DNA of 14,783 nt from Desulfobacteraceae bacterium (GCA_003354055.1 PIVQ01000110.1:1-14783), one strand, 5' to 3'; positions 6,394 to 13,410 are shown, counted from the first letter of the stretch. Notes: generated from the sequence alone by a model not told the origin. Numbers and translations are program-made.

Positions 6394-7698
6394 ATGAACC
6401 AGATACCAGAAAGAATCCCTACAAGAACAGCAGACCGGGCACTTGCAGGAATGCTGGGGCCGGTTACCTGTGTAATCCAACTCGAGATGGATTTTGATTA
6501 TGAACTGGATGAAGAACGACTTGAAAGAGCGGTTTACCTGTTAACAGAAAAAATACCATTGCTGGGTTGCCGTTTTGTCCCTAAAAAATTCCGTCCTTAC
6601 TTCGAAAAGCTTGAAATTGAACGGTTTAAGCTCTTTAATTTGACTTTCGACCTGCACGAGTTCGAGGAAATTAAAAATGGGCGAATGGATTTTTTTAACG
6701 ATTCCCAAATTAGGGTTTGTCTTTATAGATCGTTATCCAAAGACTGTTTACTGGTAAAGGTCTCACACCTGGTTTGTGATGCCGCAGGGGTAAAAGAAAT
6801 TGTTGGCGAACTATCAAAAATCTATAATTGTCTTAAAGATGATCCGGACTTCAGACCAGAACTTCTTCTTGAGGATTCTCGTGGATTCTGGGAAATCGTC
6901 CGGCAAATCCCCTGGTATGCCATCCCAAAGATTATTTATAATTATATGTGTGAAATTTATGGATCAAAATTTCCCTGTCAGAGTCATGTCCTGCCGATGC
7001 AGAAGCTTACAAGTGATAAGATACAATTAGTTACAAGGCATATTGATAAAAAACAATTCGGTTGTTTGGACGCATATGCAAAAGAGAAGCATGCAACCAT
7101 AAATGATGTATTAATCACGGCCATTATCCGGGCATTATCAAAGACCGGAAATCTAACTCCCGATAAAACCCTGCGATTTGGAATGGCGGTTGATATGCGG
7201 AGATACCTGCCGGGGAGGCAGGCCAGATCAATTGCCAATTTTTCATCTTTTGAACTTTTTAATTATGGAAACAGTGTTGAACAGGATTTTGAATCAACCC
7301 TGATCCGGGTGACTGAAAAGACAAGCCAAAGAAAATCATCATGGCTCGGTCTGAGCACTTTCATCTCAACTTATCCCATGCTCTGGAGTCTTCCTTTTTC
7401 TATCCTGAAAGTTGCCGGGAGCAAGGGGTGGGAAATAAAGAGCAGCAGCCCGAATTCCTTTGACTGGTTAACCAATATGGGTATGATCCAGGAAGAGGAA
7501 GTGGATTTTGGCGGGGAACCGATATCCGCGTGGCTGCTGGTACCGGGTTGTGTTTTGCCAATGCTGTTTTTTGGTTGCAGCAGCTATAATGGGGCATTGG
7601 CATTCAGCTGGAGCATCGGCCCGGATGAAATGAATAAAGATGTTACGCATACTTTTTTTGATCTTGTCATTTCAGAACTGGAATCAACCATTGATTAA
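6394..7698 (+). CDS. Condensation-domain-like / CoA-dependent acyltransferase
   Basis: A 434-residue protein of the chloramphenicol-acetyltransferase/condensation-domain superfamily, which also includes wax-ester synthases, PapA-type enzymes and alcohol acetyltransferases. The active-site motif HHxxxDG appears as SHLVCDAAG (H125, D129, G132), keeping the second, catalytic His. Later family hallmarks are VDMRRYLPGRQ (~267-277) followed by IANFSSFE (N283), and TNMGMI (~360-365) near the tunnel. The length (about 430) fits a stand-alone single-domain enzyme; no carrier protein or adenylation domain is nearby, so an acyl-CoA donor is more likely than an NRPS carrier (inference). ATG 6394 is chosen, though GTG 6388 two codons earlier is in frame; the purine run AAGAGAG is close to both. 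The donor and acceptor are unknown. DNA here is AT-richer than in the flanking genes. Confidence 0.75.
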   Translation: MNQIPERIPTRTADRALAGMLGPVTCVIQLEMDFDYELDEERLERAVYLLTEKIPLLGCRFVPKKFRPYFEKLEIERFKLFNLTFDLHEFEEIKNGRMDFFNDSQIRVCLYRSLSKDCLLVKVSHLVCDAAGVKEIVGELSKIYNCLKDDPDFRPELLLEDSRGFWEIVRQIPWYAIPKIIYNYMCEIYGSKFPCQSHVLPMQKLTSDKIQLVTRHIDKKQFGCLDAYAKEKHATINDVLITAIIRALSKTGNLTPDKTLRFGMAVDMRRYLPGRQARSIANFSSFELFNYGNSVEQDFESTLIRVTEKTSQRKSSWLGLSTFISTYPMLWSLPFSILKVAGSKGWEIKSSSPNSFDWLTNMGMIQEEEVDFGGEPISAWLLVPGCVLPMLFFGCSSYNGALAFSWSIGPDEMNKDVTHTFFDLVISELESTID

Positions 7699-7757
7699 TG
7701 CTCCAAGGGAGGGATTAATCCTCGATTTTTGTGCTATAGATCCCAACAAGGGGGATA

Positions 7758-7779
7758 CTGCGGACGAGCCGCAGATTTT
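7758..7779 (+). terminator. Possible weak intrinsic terminator after the acyltransferase
   Basis: CTGCGG (7758-7763) and CCGCAG (7769-7774) form a 6-bp GC-rich stem with a 5-nt loop, followed after one base by TTTT. It lies 60 bp downstream of the acyltransferase stop. The T-run is short, so termination is probably partial. A perfect 10-bp palindrome GGATTAATCC also lies at about 7712-7721. Confidence 0.35.
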
Positions 7780-7935
7780 AAACTGTTTTCCAATTCAGAG
7801 ATCCAACAGAGTCATCATAATGGAATTATGCAAATAGGATCCTCATGATTAATTATTCCAGTTGGAATTTTTGGAGATTTTAAGTCTTAAGAATTGTTTT
7901 CAAAAATAAGTGGTTATAATAAGGAGAGAATTTCA

Positions 7936-8184
7936 ATGTCCCAGAAACAAAGAATCGTTGAAGTTGAGCTAAAGAGTGGGAAAATATCAAAAGCCATAGC
8001 CACTGGGAATAACGCAGCATGGCTGTGCATGTGCGGAAGAAAAGAGCCTTTATTGGGAAGGGCTGGTCAGGTAGATCGTTTAGCAGGTGGATTTCGTGTT
8101 GATTGCCCTGATTGTAAATGTGGTTACTATGTTATTCCGGATGGGAAGGATCAGGGAGCGGTTTTGAAGGTTATTGAAGTTTGA
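7936..8184 (+). CDS. Small zinc-ribbon-like protein of unknown function
   Basis: An 82-residue protein; I cannot assign a named family with certainty. Start ATG 7936 has AAGGAG (7921-7926) 9 nt upstream; an earlier in-frame ATG at 7894 lacks such a site. Two knuckles, WLCMCG (C31, C33) and VDCPDCKC (C57, C60, C62), probably bind one zinc ion. Between them is an EPLLGRAGQ stretch, and after them YYVIPDGKDQGAVLKVIEV, giving an N-terminal beta strand - knuckle - knuckle - beta strand plan. Its size suggests a DNA-, RNA- or protein-binding accessory factor. There is no signal peptide. It lies in the AT-richer part of the window and has no obvious functional link to its neighbours. Confidence 0.75.
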   Translation: MSQKQRIVEVELKSGKISKAIATGNNAAWLCMCGRKEPLLGRAGQVDRLAGGFRVDCPDCKCGYYVIPDGKDQGAVLKVIEV

Positions 8185-8647
8185 ATTTTTCGTTAGTTCG
8201 TGAAATATCAAATTTCACTTAAGTTTGCGCAATCAGTAATTATCCTAATCTTGGATTGTGAGGGTTGGTTGTTGTATCAGCATGGTGACTATTCGGTAGG
8301 TTTCTGGTTTGATAATTGACAGGATCTGCATGATTATGGTACCTGTGCAAGCGGTTTTTAAAGTTTGAATAAAGGAGTTTTTTTGTTTACGAGATCATTG
8401 GATTTTGTGTCAACTGTTGCCGGGAAAAGGTTTGTATAATCGGCGGTAGGTTGATTTTAGTTTAGAGCATTGTATTTTTGTCAGCCATTTTAGGATAGCG
8501 TTCTCGCTATGCCTCCGTCGTTATTGGTACGCCTTTTCACAGCAACACCCCTGCAAAGTAATATTACGACTTATAAAAGTTGCCGGTTTGGATTCTGCGA
8601 ATTTCAATTGCCGGTGAGGTTACAAAACCTGTAGGCGGAGATCAATA
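8185..8647. other. 463-bp gene-free gap before rsgA
   Basis: No credible gene was seen. The gap contains a hairpin ATAGCG-TTCT-CGCTAT (8495-8510) and two copies of TTGCCGGT (8580-8587 and 8608-8615). An AAAGGAG at 8371-8377 is followed by a TTG-started 18-codon frame that I do not credit. The promoter of rsgA must lie here but no convincing -35/-10 pair stands out. Confidence 0.5.
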
Positions 8648-9754
8648 ATGATCACAGATAATAAAGAGACAAACAATTTTTTCAACTCCCTTTCCCTTTT
8701 GGGATGGGATTCTCATTTTCAAATACATTTCGATAAAAACAGCGATGGCAACGTTTTCCCCGCCAGAGTCGTTGGTGTACATAAGAATAGTTTTCTGATT
8801 AATCGGGGAAATAGAGAAACCCTCGTTACTGTGGCAGGGCGATTTAATTACAAGAAAGAGAGTCTGTTTCCGGTTATAGGAGATTGGGTCTTAATTGCTG
8901 ATAAATTCATCTCTGCTGTATTGCCACGGAAAAATGCGTTGTCCAGAGGGGCTGCCGGTGCACGTGGGAAACAAGATATGCAACCAAATAAGGAACAGGT
9001 AATTGCTGCCAATCTTGACACTGTCTTTATCGTAAGCGGTACGGATCGGGATTTTAATATCCGCCGCATAGAACGATACCTTACCCTGGTTTATAATTGT
9101 GGCTTGAATCCTGTGATAGTCTTAACCAAGGCGGACCTTCATCAAAACCCTGAGCACTTTGTGAGGCAGGTCGAAGAGGTCTCATTCGGAGTGCCTGTGC
9201 ATTTGGTATCTGCAAATGAATCACATGGATTAAGGACATTGGAAACCTACATGTCAGAAGGGCAAACCATCACCATGATCGGGTCTTCAGGCGCCGGTAA
9301 ATCTACCCTTGTGAACCGTCTGTGCGGTAAAGTCGTTCACAACACCAATACGGTAAGTGAAAGCGTTGGAAAAGGAAAGCATACCACGACCAACCGAAGC
9401 CTTGTCTTAATGCCCCAGGGAGGGATGGTGATTGATAATCCGGGTATTAGAGAAATCGGGTTCTGGGATGACGGAGGCGGGTTGGATGTTGCGTTTCCCG
9501 AGATTGAAAATCTTGCTAAGACATGTCGTTTCCATGATTGCAGCCACACGCGTGAACCAGGCTGTCAGGTTCTTTGTGGCGTATCTGTCGGGGAAATCAG
9601 GCAAGACAGGCTGGATAGCTATCAAAAAATGAAACGTGAATTGGCATATTTATCTGACCGGCAGCAGAAAAGTGCTGATCGTGTGGAAAAAGAACGCTGG
9701 AAAGACGTGGCGTTAAAAATAAAAGCCATGAAAAAAAGGAGGTGCAATGGGTGA
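8648..9754 (+). CDS. rsgA: Ribosome small-subunit biogenesis GTPase RsgA
   Basis: A 368-residue circularly permuted GTPase that acts late in 30S subunit maturation. The G motifs occur in the permuted order: G4 LTKAD (159-163), the G5 region VSAN, then G1 GSSGAGKST (212-220), G2 GKHTTT (~243-248) and G3 DNPG (263-266). An N-terminal OB-fold precedes them. The C-terminal zinc site C-x4-C-x-H-x5-C is intact (C293, C298, H300, C306), followed by a basic tail. All key residues are present, so it should be functional. ATG 8648 has GGAG (8637-8640) 7 nt upstream. The last codons overlap the start of a 42-residue ORF, suggesting a two-gene operon. A second rsgA copy elsewhere in the genome is possible but cannot be judged here. 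Confidence 0.95.
   Translation: MITDNKETNNFFNSLSLLGWDSHFQIHFDKNSDGNVFPARVVGVHKNSFLINRGNRETLVTVAGRFNYKKESLFPVIGDWVLIADKFISAVLPRKNALSRGAAGARGKQDMQPNKEQVIAANLDTVFIVSGTDRDFNIRRIERYLTLVYNCGLNPVIVLTKADLHQNPEHFVRQVEEVSFGVPVHLVSANESHGLRTLETYMSEGQTITMIGSSGAGKSTLVNRLCGKVVHNTNTVSESVGKGKHTTTNRSLVLMPQGGMVIDNPGIREIGFWDDGGGLDVAFPEIENLAKTCRFHDCSHTREPGCQVLCGVSVGEIRQDRLDSYQKMKRELAYLSDRQQKSADRVEKERWKDVALKIKAMKKRRCNG
9736..9742 (+). promoter_or_regulatory. Perfect Shine-Dalgarno inside the rsgA 3' end
   Basis: AAGGAGG lies within the lysine/arginine-coding end of rsgA and 4 nt before the ATG of the 42-residue ORF. It is the longest anti-16S match noted in the window and is the main reason to credit that ORF, although a Lys-Arg-Arg codon run can produce it by chance. 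Confidence 0.6.
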
Positions 9755-9875
9755 TATTTTTTTTCGGTCTTCCCATCAGGCAGGAAAGACAATTGATATG
9801 GAGAATTTCTCTAAGATGCAGGGCTTAGTAGGGGTTCCTCTCACCGGCTGTTCCATTGGAGATATTTATAGATAG
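9747..9875 (+). CDS. Small ORF (42 aa) overlapping the rsgA stop
   Basis: My translation gives 42 residues, beginning MGDIFFRSSHQAGKTIDMEN and ending CSIGDIYR. The start shares 8 bp with rsgA (ATGGGTGA, 9747-9754), and a perfect AAGGAGG precedes it by 4 nt, so translation coupled to rsgA is plausible. The stop is directly followed by the hairpin at 9876-9912, so the gene fits exactly between rsgA and a terminator. There is no membrane segment, signal peptide or metal motif, and I recognise no homologue. It could be a true small protein, the beginning of a gene truncated by deletion, or a chance frame. Confidence 0.45.
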   Translation: MGDIFFRSSHQAGKTIDMENFSKMQGLVGVPLTGCSIGDIYR

Positions 9876-9912
9876 AAAAAATCAGGGGATTAGACATGTT
9901 CTAATTCCCTGA
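9876..9912 (-). terminator. Intrinsic terminator of ynfA, possibly bidirectional
   Basis: A 13-bp stem (9882-9894 / 9900-9912) with one G-T pair and a 5-nt loop. On the minus strand it is followed by six T (complement of AAAAAA 9876-9881), a classical terminator just after ynfA. On the plus strand it is followed by ATTTCTTT and could also end the rsgA transcript. Confidence 0.8.
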
Positions 9913-9918
9913 ATTTCT

Positions 9919-10257
9919 TTAGCTTCTTGGCCAATACATTATTATCGTTACACCTGCTAAGGCAATAAATCCACCGACTAAATCAAATTTATCCGGTTTG
10001 ATTCCATCTATTCCCCATCCCCACAAAATTGATAAAACAATAAAAACGCCCCCATAAGCGGCATAAACTCGACCAAAATTAGCCGGCTGCAATGTCGGAA
10101 TGATACCGTAAGCCACCAGAACAACAGCACCCGCTACTGCATACATTATTGGCTTGCCTTCTCTGATCCAAAGCCAGATTAAATAACCGCCTCCTATTTC
10201 AAATAAACCGGCAATTATAAAATATGTGATTGATTTTGCAATTGTTAACGTTTCCAT
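9919..10257 (-). CDS. ynfA: YnfA/UPF0060 family inner-membrane protein
   Basis: A 112-residue protein with four hydrophobic helices. It matches the UPF0060/YnfA family in length and in [18 protein letters not shown], the central [20 protein letters not shown] and the end [18 protein letters not shown]. The family belongs to the SMR-like small transporters and has been linked to drug efflux in some enterobacteria; the substrate here is unknown. ATG 10257 is preceded at 8 nt by a weak AAGAAG. It is transcribed toward rsgA and ends at a strong terminator. Its upstream region (10258-10502) is shared with the sigma-54-type promoter of the divergent secreted-protein genes. Confidence 0.92.
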   Translation of the reverse strand: METLTIAKSITYFIIAGLFEIGGGYLIWLWIREGKPIMYAVAGAVVLVAYGIIPTLQPANFGRVYAAYGGVFIVLSILWGWGIDGIKPDKFDLVGGFIALAGVTIIMYWPRS

Positions 10258-10413
10258 AATCGTATCTTCTTAAAACCCGTTTAAAATTGTTATGCGCATC
10301 AAATATCCAGATTAGTATCCACCCTATTACCATAAATATTTGTACAACGTGAATAGAAAAACTTTCAGGCTGCTTGAGCGGTCGGATGTGGCAACCCGTT
10401 TCAGGATCCCCCT

Positions 10414-10461
10414 CGACAAAATTGTCGCATCTTTCCTTTGATTGTCGAAAATCATACAATC
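10414..10461. promoter_or_regulatory. Candidate enhancer sites for the sigma-54 activator
   Basis: A 14-bp palindrome CGACAA-AA-TTGTCG (10414-10427) is followed 20 bp later by a repeated half-site ATTGTCG (10441-10447). The second site is part of a looser inverted pair GATTGT/ACAATC (10440-10445 / 10456-10461). The 20-bp phasing, about two helical turns, and the position 40-90 bp upstream of the -24 element are typical of binding sites for NtrC-type activators such as the one encoded at 13407. The sequence itself has not been tied to a regulator. Confidence 0.45.
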
Positions 10462-10502
10462 TAAAAAATATAAAAACCGTGTAAAATCAGATAGTTATTC
10501 TT

Positions 10503-10518
10503 TGGCACGGTTGTTGAT
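10503..10518 (+). promoter_or_regulatory. Sigma-54 (RpoN) promoter candidate
   Basis: TGGCAC (10503-10508), five bases, then TTGAT (10514-10518). This follows the -24/-12 consensus TGGCAC-N5-TTGCW with correct spacing and one mismatch, GA for GC in the -12 box. The first secreted-protein gene starts 92 bp downstream. A sigma-54-dependent activator is encoded at the end of the same gene series, which raises the likelihood of the call. Confidence 0.65.
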
Positions 10519-10610
10519 ATAACATATTGGCAAGTGGACAGGCCCATGGCGGCGATTTTAACTATCCTTTGAACCGAATTTTTAAAGGATTGAAAACAAG
10601 GAGAAACATC

Positions 10611-10802
10611 ATGACGGATACAAACAAGAAAAAAACAGGCAGGGGAATCATTCTGGCGGTGACCGTTGCCCTTATTGTCGGCCTGGCAGGCGTCTCATTT
10701 GCCTCACGGGGACACGGACTCGGATTTGGCGTCGGCCATAGCGGACACAATGGGAACTGCGGTGTCACACAGAGCTTTACCGGTTCCGGCAGCGCCAATT
10801 AG
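10611..10802 (+). CDS. Small secreted Gly/His-rich protein
   Basis: A 63-residue precursor. The start ATG 10611 has AAGGAG (10598-10603) 7 nt upstream; an in-frame ATG 28 codons earlier lacks one and would spoil the signal peptide. The N-terminus has KKK-x3-R, a hydrophobic core IILAVTVALIVGLAGV, and a likely cleavage after SFA (residue 31). The mature peptide is only about 32 residues, with Gly, His and one Cys (GHGLGFGVGHSGHNGNC). It is too short for a fold and may bind metal or act as an envelope factor. It is the first gene after the sigma-54 promoter candidate and lies 51 bp before the His-rich gene. I recognise no named family. Confidence 0.7.
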   Translation: MTDTNKKKTGRGIILAVTVALIVGLAGVSFASRGHGLGFGVGHSGHNGNCGVTQSFTGSGSAN

Positions 10803-10853
10803 AAGTTACGATTTTAATCACACCATAAATTATTAAACCCAAGGAGAACAATT

Positions 10854-11207
10854 ATGAAAATGAACAAACTTTTTAACGGTAAAACCGCTTTTGTTGCAAC
10901 CCTCAGCACTGCTGCAATCATCGGATTGTCTGCCGCGGCATTTGCCGGGTTGAACCAGGAGCACAGCAATCATGGAGCGGATGCCGGCACTCCCGGCCAT
11001 CATGAAATGGTAAACCGCCATGACGGCGACGCAAAGACCACCGGAGTCAATCATGTGCCAGCTGAAGGGGCTAATCATACCGTCCATGACGGAAACACCC
11101 ATGCTCACAGTAAAGACGAGACTCATACCCCCGGCCATGACCAGGGCAAAGACCATAACACCGCAGCCCACAGCGGTGATCACGGTACCCACGACCAGAT
11201 GAATTAA
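10854..11207 (+). CDS. Secreted histidine-rich, probably metal-binding protein
   Basis: A 117-residue precursor with a signal peptide (basic start MKMNKLFNGK, hydrophobic core, cleavage after AFA at residue 31). By my count the mature 86 residues include 16 His, many Asp, Gly and Asn, and no Cys, Phe, Trp or Tyr, so the chain is probably disordered. His recurs mostly every few residues as NH, GH, TH and DH pairs over the whole length, which is expected for low-affinity buffering of Zn, Ni, Cu or Co in the periplasm. AAGGAG (10841-10846) is 7 nt before ATG 10854. It resembles ZraP only in role and context, not in sequence. It lies between the Gly/His-rich gene and the OB-fold-like gene and is likely controlled by the kinase-regulator pair downstream. 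Its composition makes homology searches unreliable. Confidence 0.8.
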   Translation: MKMNKLFNGKTAFVATLSTAAIIGLSAAAFAGLNQEHSNHGADAGTPGHHEMVNRHDGDAKTTGVNHVPAEGANHTVHDGNTHAHSKDETHTPGHDQGKDHNTAAHSGDHGTHDQMN

Positions 11208-11214
11208 CCATACA

Positions 11215-11243
11215 CCGGGCAGGGGGAGTCTCTCCCTGCCCGG
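11215..11243 (+). terminator. Strong GC hairpin after the His-rich gene
   Basis: Arms 11215-11228 and 11232-11243 pair over 12 bp with a 2-nt bulge and a 3-nt loop, starting 7 bp after the stop. There is no T-run, only GGCTTTGG. It may protect the 3' end of the small-protein mRNA, or partly terminate it so that secreted proteins outnumber the kinase and regulator. Confidence 0.5.
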
Positions 11244-11262
11244 GGCTTTGGCCGGACAACAA

Positions 11263-11394
11263 TCTTCTGAGAAAGACATTTATGCCCGGCTCCGGGAAAC
11301 CGCAGGAGAATTTGTAGATAGCGCCTTGAAAACAGGGGGAGAGGATAATATAACTGTGGTACTATGCCGGAGGGCTGCAAAAGGATTTACTTAA
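11263..11394 (+). pseudogene. PP2C-family protein phosphatase, C-terminal remnant
   Basis: A frame without a start codon reads SSEKDIYARLRETAGEFVD, then SALKTGGEDNITVVLCRRAA and a stop at 11392-11394. The pattern A-x2-Fv-x-sAL-x-GG-x-DNITVVL-x-R is the conserved last strand and metal-binding Asp region of PPM/PP2C (SpoIIE-like or PrpC-like) phosphatases. The frame is closed by TGA at 11200-11202 and the rest of the ~240-residue domain is absent, replaced by the His-rich gene and its hairpin. The stop is 1 bp before the ATG of the OB-fold-like gene, the arrangement of an old operon. It therefore looks as if a deletion or insertion placed the secreted-protein genes over the body of a phosphatase gene. 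Confidence 0.65.
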
Positions 11395-11395
11395 A

Positions 11396-11809
11396 ATGTT
11401 TATGAATGCAAAAAATATAATTGTTGTGTTATTGCTGGTATGCCTTCCCCTGTCCGGGGTTATGGCGGATCAGGATGATTTTTCAGGCCGGGTAATCTTT
11501 CTTGATGAAGACCTGGGCACCATGACGCTTGCCCTGTTCCGTGCAGGCCACCATGGCCGTCACGATCGGGGTGAAGAAAAGGAAGCAGACCATGGGCGGC
11601 ACAAGGACCCGGCCGGAGGCGACACCATGGACGTTGTTTTTGATGTAAACAATCTCCCCGATTTTGTGAAAAAAGGAGAGATGGTCCGCATTAAAGGTTC
11701 CTTTTTCCCGGAAAAATCAGGGCAATTCACTGCCGGTGAATTTTTTCCTTTTGAGGGCTCGAAAAATGATCCCACAGGGGTAAGGCAAAGACTGTTGAAG
11801 CACCATTAA
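11396..11809 (+). CDS. Periplasmic OB-fold-like protein with His-rich insert
   Basis: A 137-residue precursor with a signal peptide (MNAKNIIVVLLLVCLPLSGV, cleavage near VMA at 24). The mature part begins FSGRVIFLDEDLGTMTLALF, a beta hairpin pattern as in small periplasmic OB folds (BOF/DUF5666-like). An insert of charged and His residues follows (GHHGRHDRGEEKEADHGRHK, ~51-70), then MDVVFDVNNLPDFVKKGEMV and RIKGSFFPEKSGQFTAGEFF. The end is LLKHH. The insert probably binds metal and could make this a sensor or carrier partner of the kinase encoded 14 bp downstream (inference). ATG 11396 is used with AAGGA at 11381-11385; a second ATG at 11402 is possible. The Cys in the signal peptide does not form a proper lipobox (Val before it). 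Confidence 0.7.
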   Translation: MFMNAKNIIVVLLLVCLPLSGVMADQDDFSGRVIFLDEDLGTMTLALFRAGHHGRHDRGEEKEADHGRHKDPAGGDTMDVVFDVNNLPDFVKKGEMVRIKGSFFPEKSGQFTAGEFFPFEGSKNDPTGVRQRLLKHH

Positions 11810-11823
11810 ATGAAAAAGGCATC

Positions 11824-13410
11824 ATGACAACTCTACATAAAAAAAAGGGTTTTATCTCTTCTACCACTCCGGCCTGGAAGGTGAACCTTCTGGTATTCGG
11901 TGCGCTTATCCTTGTGATTCAGGCCAATTTTTATTTCCAGGCAAGGCAGGCCCAAAGGTTGTTCATGGACAATGTTCAGGAGCATGCCGTGCTTCTGGGA
12001 GAAGTGATACGGCTCAATGCCGAAGGCACGGTCCTTTCCAAAGACGTGGTCAGGGAAATCATGCAGACCTTTTTGCAGAACTCCTCCCATCTCATTGACT
12101 ACCTGGACTCGGTGGAGGCGTTTAACCAGGATGAACTTACGGCCCTTGCCGGGGAATTGGGACTGGCCGGGATAAGGCTTACAGCGTTCGACGGCAGTGT
12201 TCGGGAAGGTCCTGCGGGATGGTTTCAGGATAGAAAAAACAGCCCAATAATCCAGGATAACACCGTATGGCAGGCTCCCGGAGGAAATCTGTTTCTCTAT
12301 CTATACCCCAGGTTCAAAAAAGGGAGTCTTCTGACGGGACTGGTGTCGGAGCGCTTAAATGAACTTCAGGAAAAAATAGGCCTGACCGAGTTGTTTAAGC
12401 GGATCACAGGACTTGCCGGAATCCGGTATATCCGACTTGAAAACGGGCCGGGAAGCGACCTTGGCAATGTACGCATCAAAGAGACCGGATCCGGAAAAGT
12501 GGCTGAGACCCGCCTTTCCCTGGCAGACAAGATCATGGTCATCGGCATGGGATGTGACCTGTACTATGGCCGGATGGAAGAGAACCGGTGGCAGTGGATG
12601 CTGTTCAGCGGTGTGATCCTTTTGGCCGGGGCGCTCTGCTCCTTTTTCCTTTACGCCTATCAAAAGGCCCACCTCAAACAGGTCCGGCAGATGGATCTCA
12701 ATCTGGCCCGGGAAAAGGAAGATGCATCACTGGGGCGGGCTACCGCCGCCATTACCCATGAGATTCGGAATCCCTTAAACGCCATCTCCATGGGGCTTCA
12801 GCGATTGTCCATTGAGGTGGACAACCTGGATGAGGATCATAAGGCCCTGATCCGGGACCTGCTGAGTTCGGTAAAGCGAACCGACCGGATTATCACGGAT
12901 CTTACGCGGTTCACAGGTCCCCTGACCCCATCCCCCACAACATTTCCCCTGTCAGAGGTGGTGGTCGCCACCCTGAATCCCTATAGAGGACGAATTGAGG
13001 CCCAGGGCATTACACTGACCTTGCCCCGGGCAGAATGCAGGGATCAGATAACGGCGGACCGGGATTATTGTGAGATCCTGGTGGACAATCTGGTGAAAAA
13101 TGCCGTGGAGGCCCAGAACGGAGGTGGATTTATTGACATAGCCTTTGAGCGGGAGGGTGATTTTTTGGAATTTGTCATCCGCAACCAGGGGTTTGTCGGG
13201 GATGCTGCCCACCCTGAAACTCTCCTTGAGCCATATGTCACCACAAAAACAAGGGGGTCCGGAGTGGGGCTGGCAATTGTCCGGCGTATTGCAGAGGCCC
13301 ATGGCGGGCGTATCCGCCTTTTTGTACCCGGGCCGGGCATCCTTGAAATCCGGGTTAGCCTGCCAGCGGGTCAGCCTGCCGGCGCTAAAATAATTGAGAG
13401 GAAATTATGA
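11824..13410 (+). CDS. Two-TM sensor histidine kinase of a NtrC-type system
   Basis: A 528-residue inner-membrane kinase. TM1 is about 19-36 and TM2 about 257-279; between them lies a periplasmic sensor region of some 220 residues without a recognised fold. The DHp H-box is ATAAITHEIRNPLNAI with H312. The HATPase domain has the N-box DNLVKNAVEA (N422, N426), VIRNQG with Asn in place of the usual Asp of the G1 box, TTKTRGSGVGLAIV (~473-486) and AHGGRI. The layout is that of ZraS/AtoS-type kinases that pair with sigma-54 regulators. It starts 14 bp after the OB-fold-like gene with AAGG upstream and overlaps the regulator by ATGA. It is expected to phosphorylate Asp51 of that regulator. The His-rich neighbours suggest metal or envelope stress as the signal. 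Confidence 0.9.
   Translation: MTTLHKKKGFISSTTPAWKVNLLVFGALILVIQANFYFQARQAQRLFMDNVQEHAVLLGEVIRLNAEGTVLSKDVVREIMQTFLQNSSHLIDYLDSVEAFNQDELTALAGELGLAGIRLTAFDGSVREGPAGWFQDRKNSPIIQDNTVWQAPGGNLFLYLYPRFKKGSLLTGLVSERLNELQEKIGLTELFKRITGLAGIRYIRLENGPGSDLGNVRIKETGSGKVAETRLSLADKIMVIGMGCDLYYGRMEENRWQWMLFSGVILLAGALCSFFLYAYQKAHLKQVRQMDLNLAREKEDASLGRATAAITHEIRNPLNAISMGLQRLSIEVDNLDEDHKALIRDLLSSVKRTDRIITDLTRFTGPLTPSPTTFPLSEVVVATLNPYRGRIEAQGITLTLPRAECRDQITADRDYCEILVDNLVKNAVEAQNGGGFIDIAFEREGDFLEFVIRNQGFVGDAAHPETLLEPYVTTKTRGSGVGLAIVRRIAEAHGGRIRLFVPGPGILEIRVSLPAGQPAGAKIIERKL

Noticed and set aside
7915..7920. TATAAT directly before the zinc-ribbon gene
   Set aside because: It abuts the Shine-Dalgarno, so transcription would start at or after it; probably chance in AT-rich DNA.
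8371..8440. AAAGGAG followed by a TTG-started 18-codon frame
   Set aside because: Very short, rare start codon, no recognisable leader-peptide features.
10199..10459. 86-codon minus-strand frame upstream of ynfA
   Set aside because: It overlaps the ynfA start in another frame and covers the candidate regulatory palindrome; no ribosome site or family features.
10527..10610. 28-codon upstream extension of the Gly/His-rich secreted protein
   Set aside because: It would begin about 10 bp after the -12 box and bury the signal peptide; AAGGAG precedes ATG 10611.
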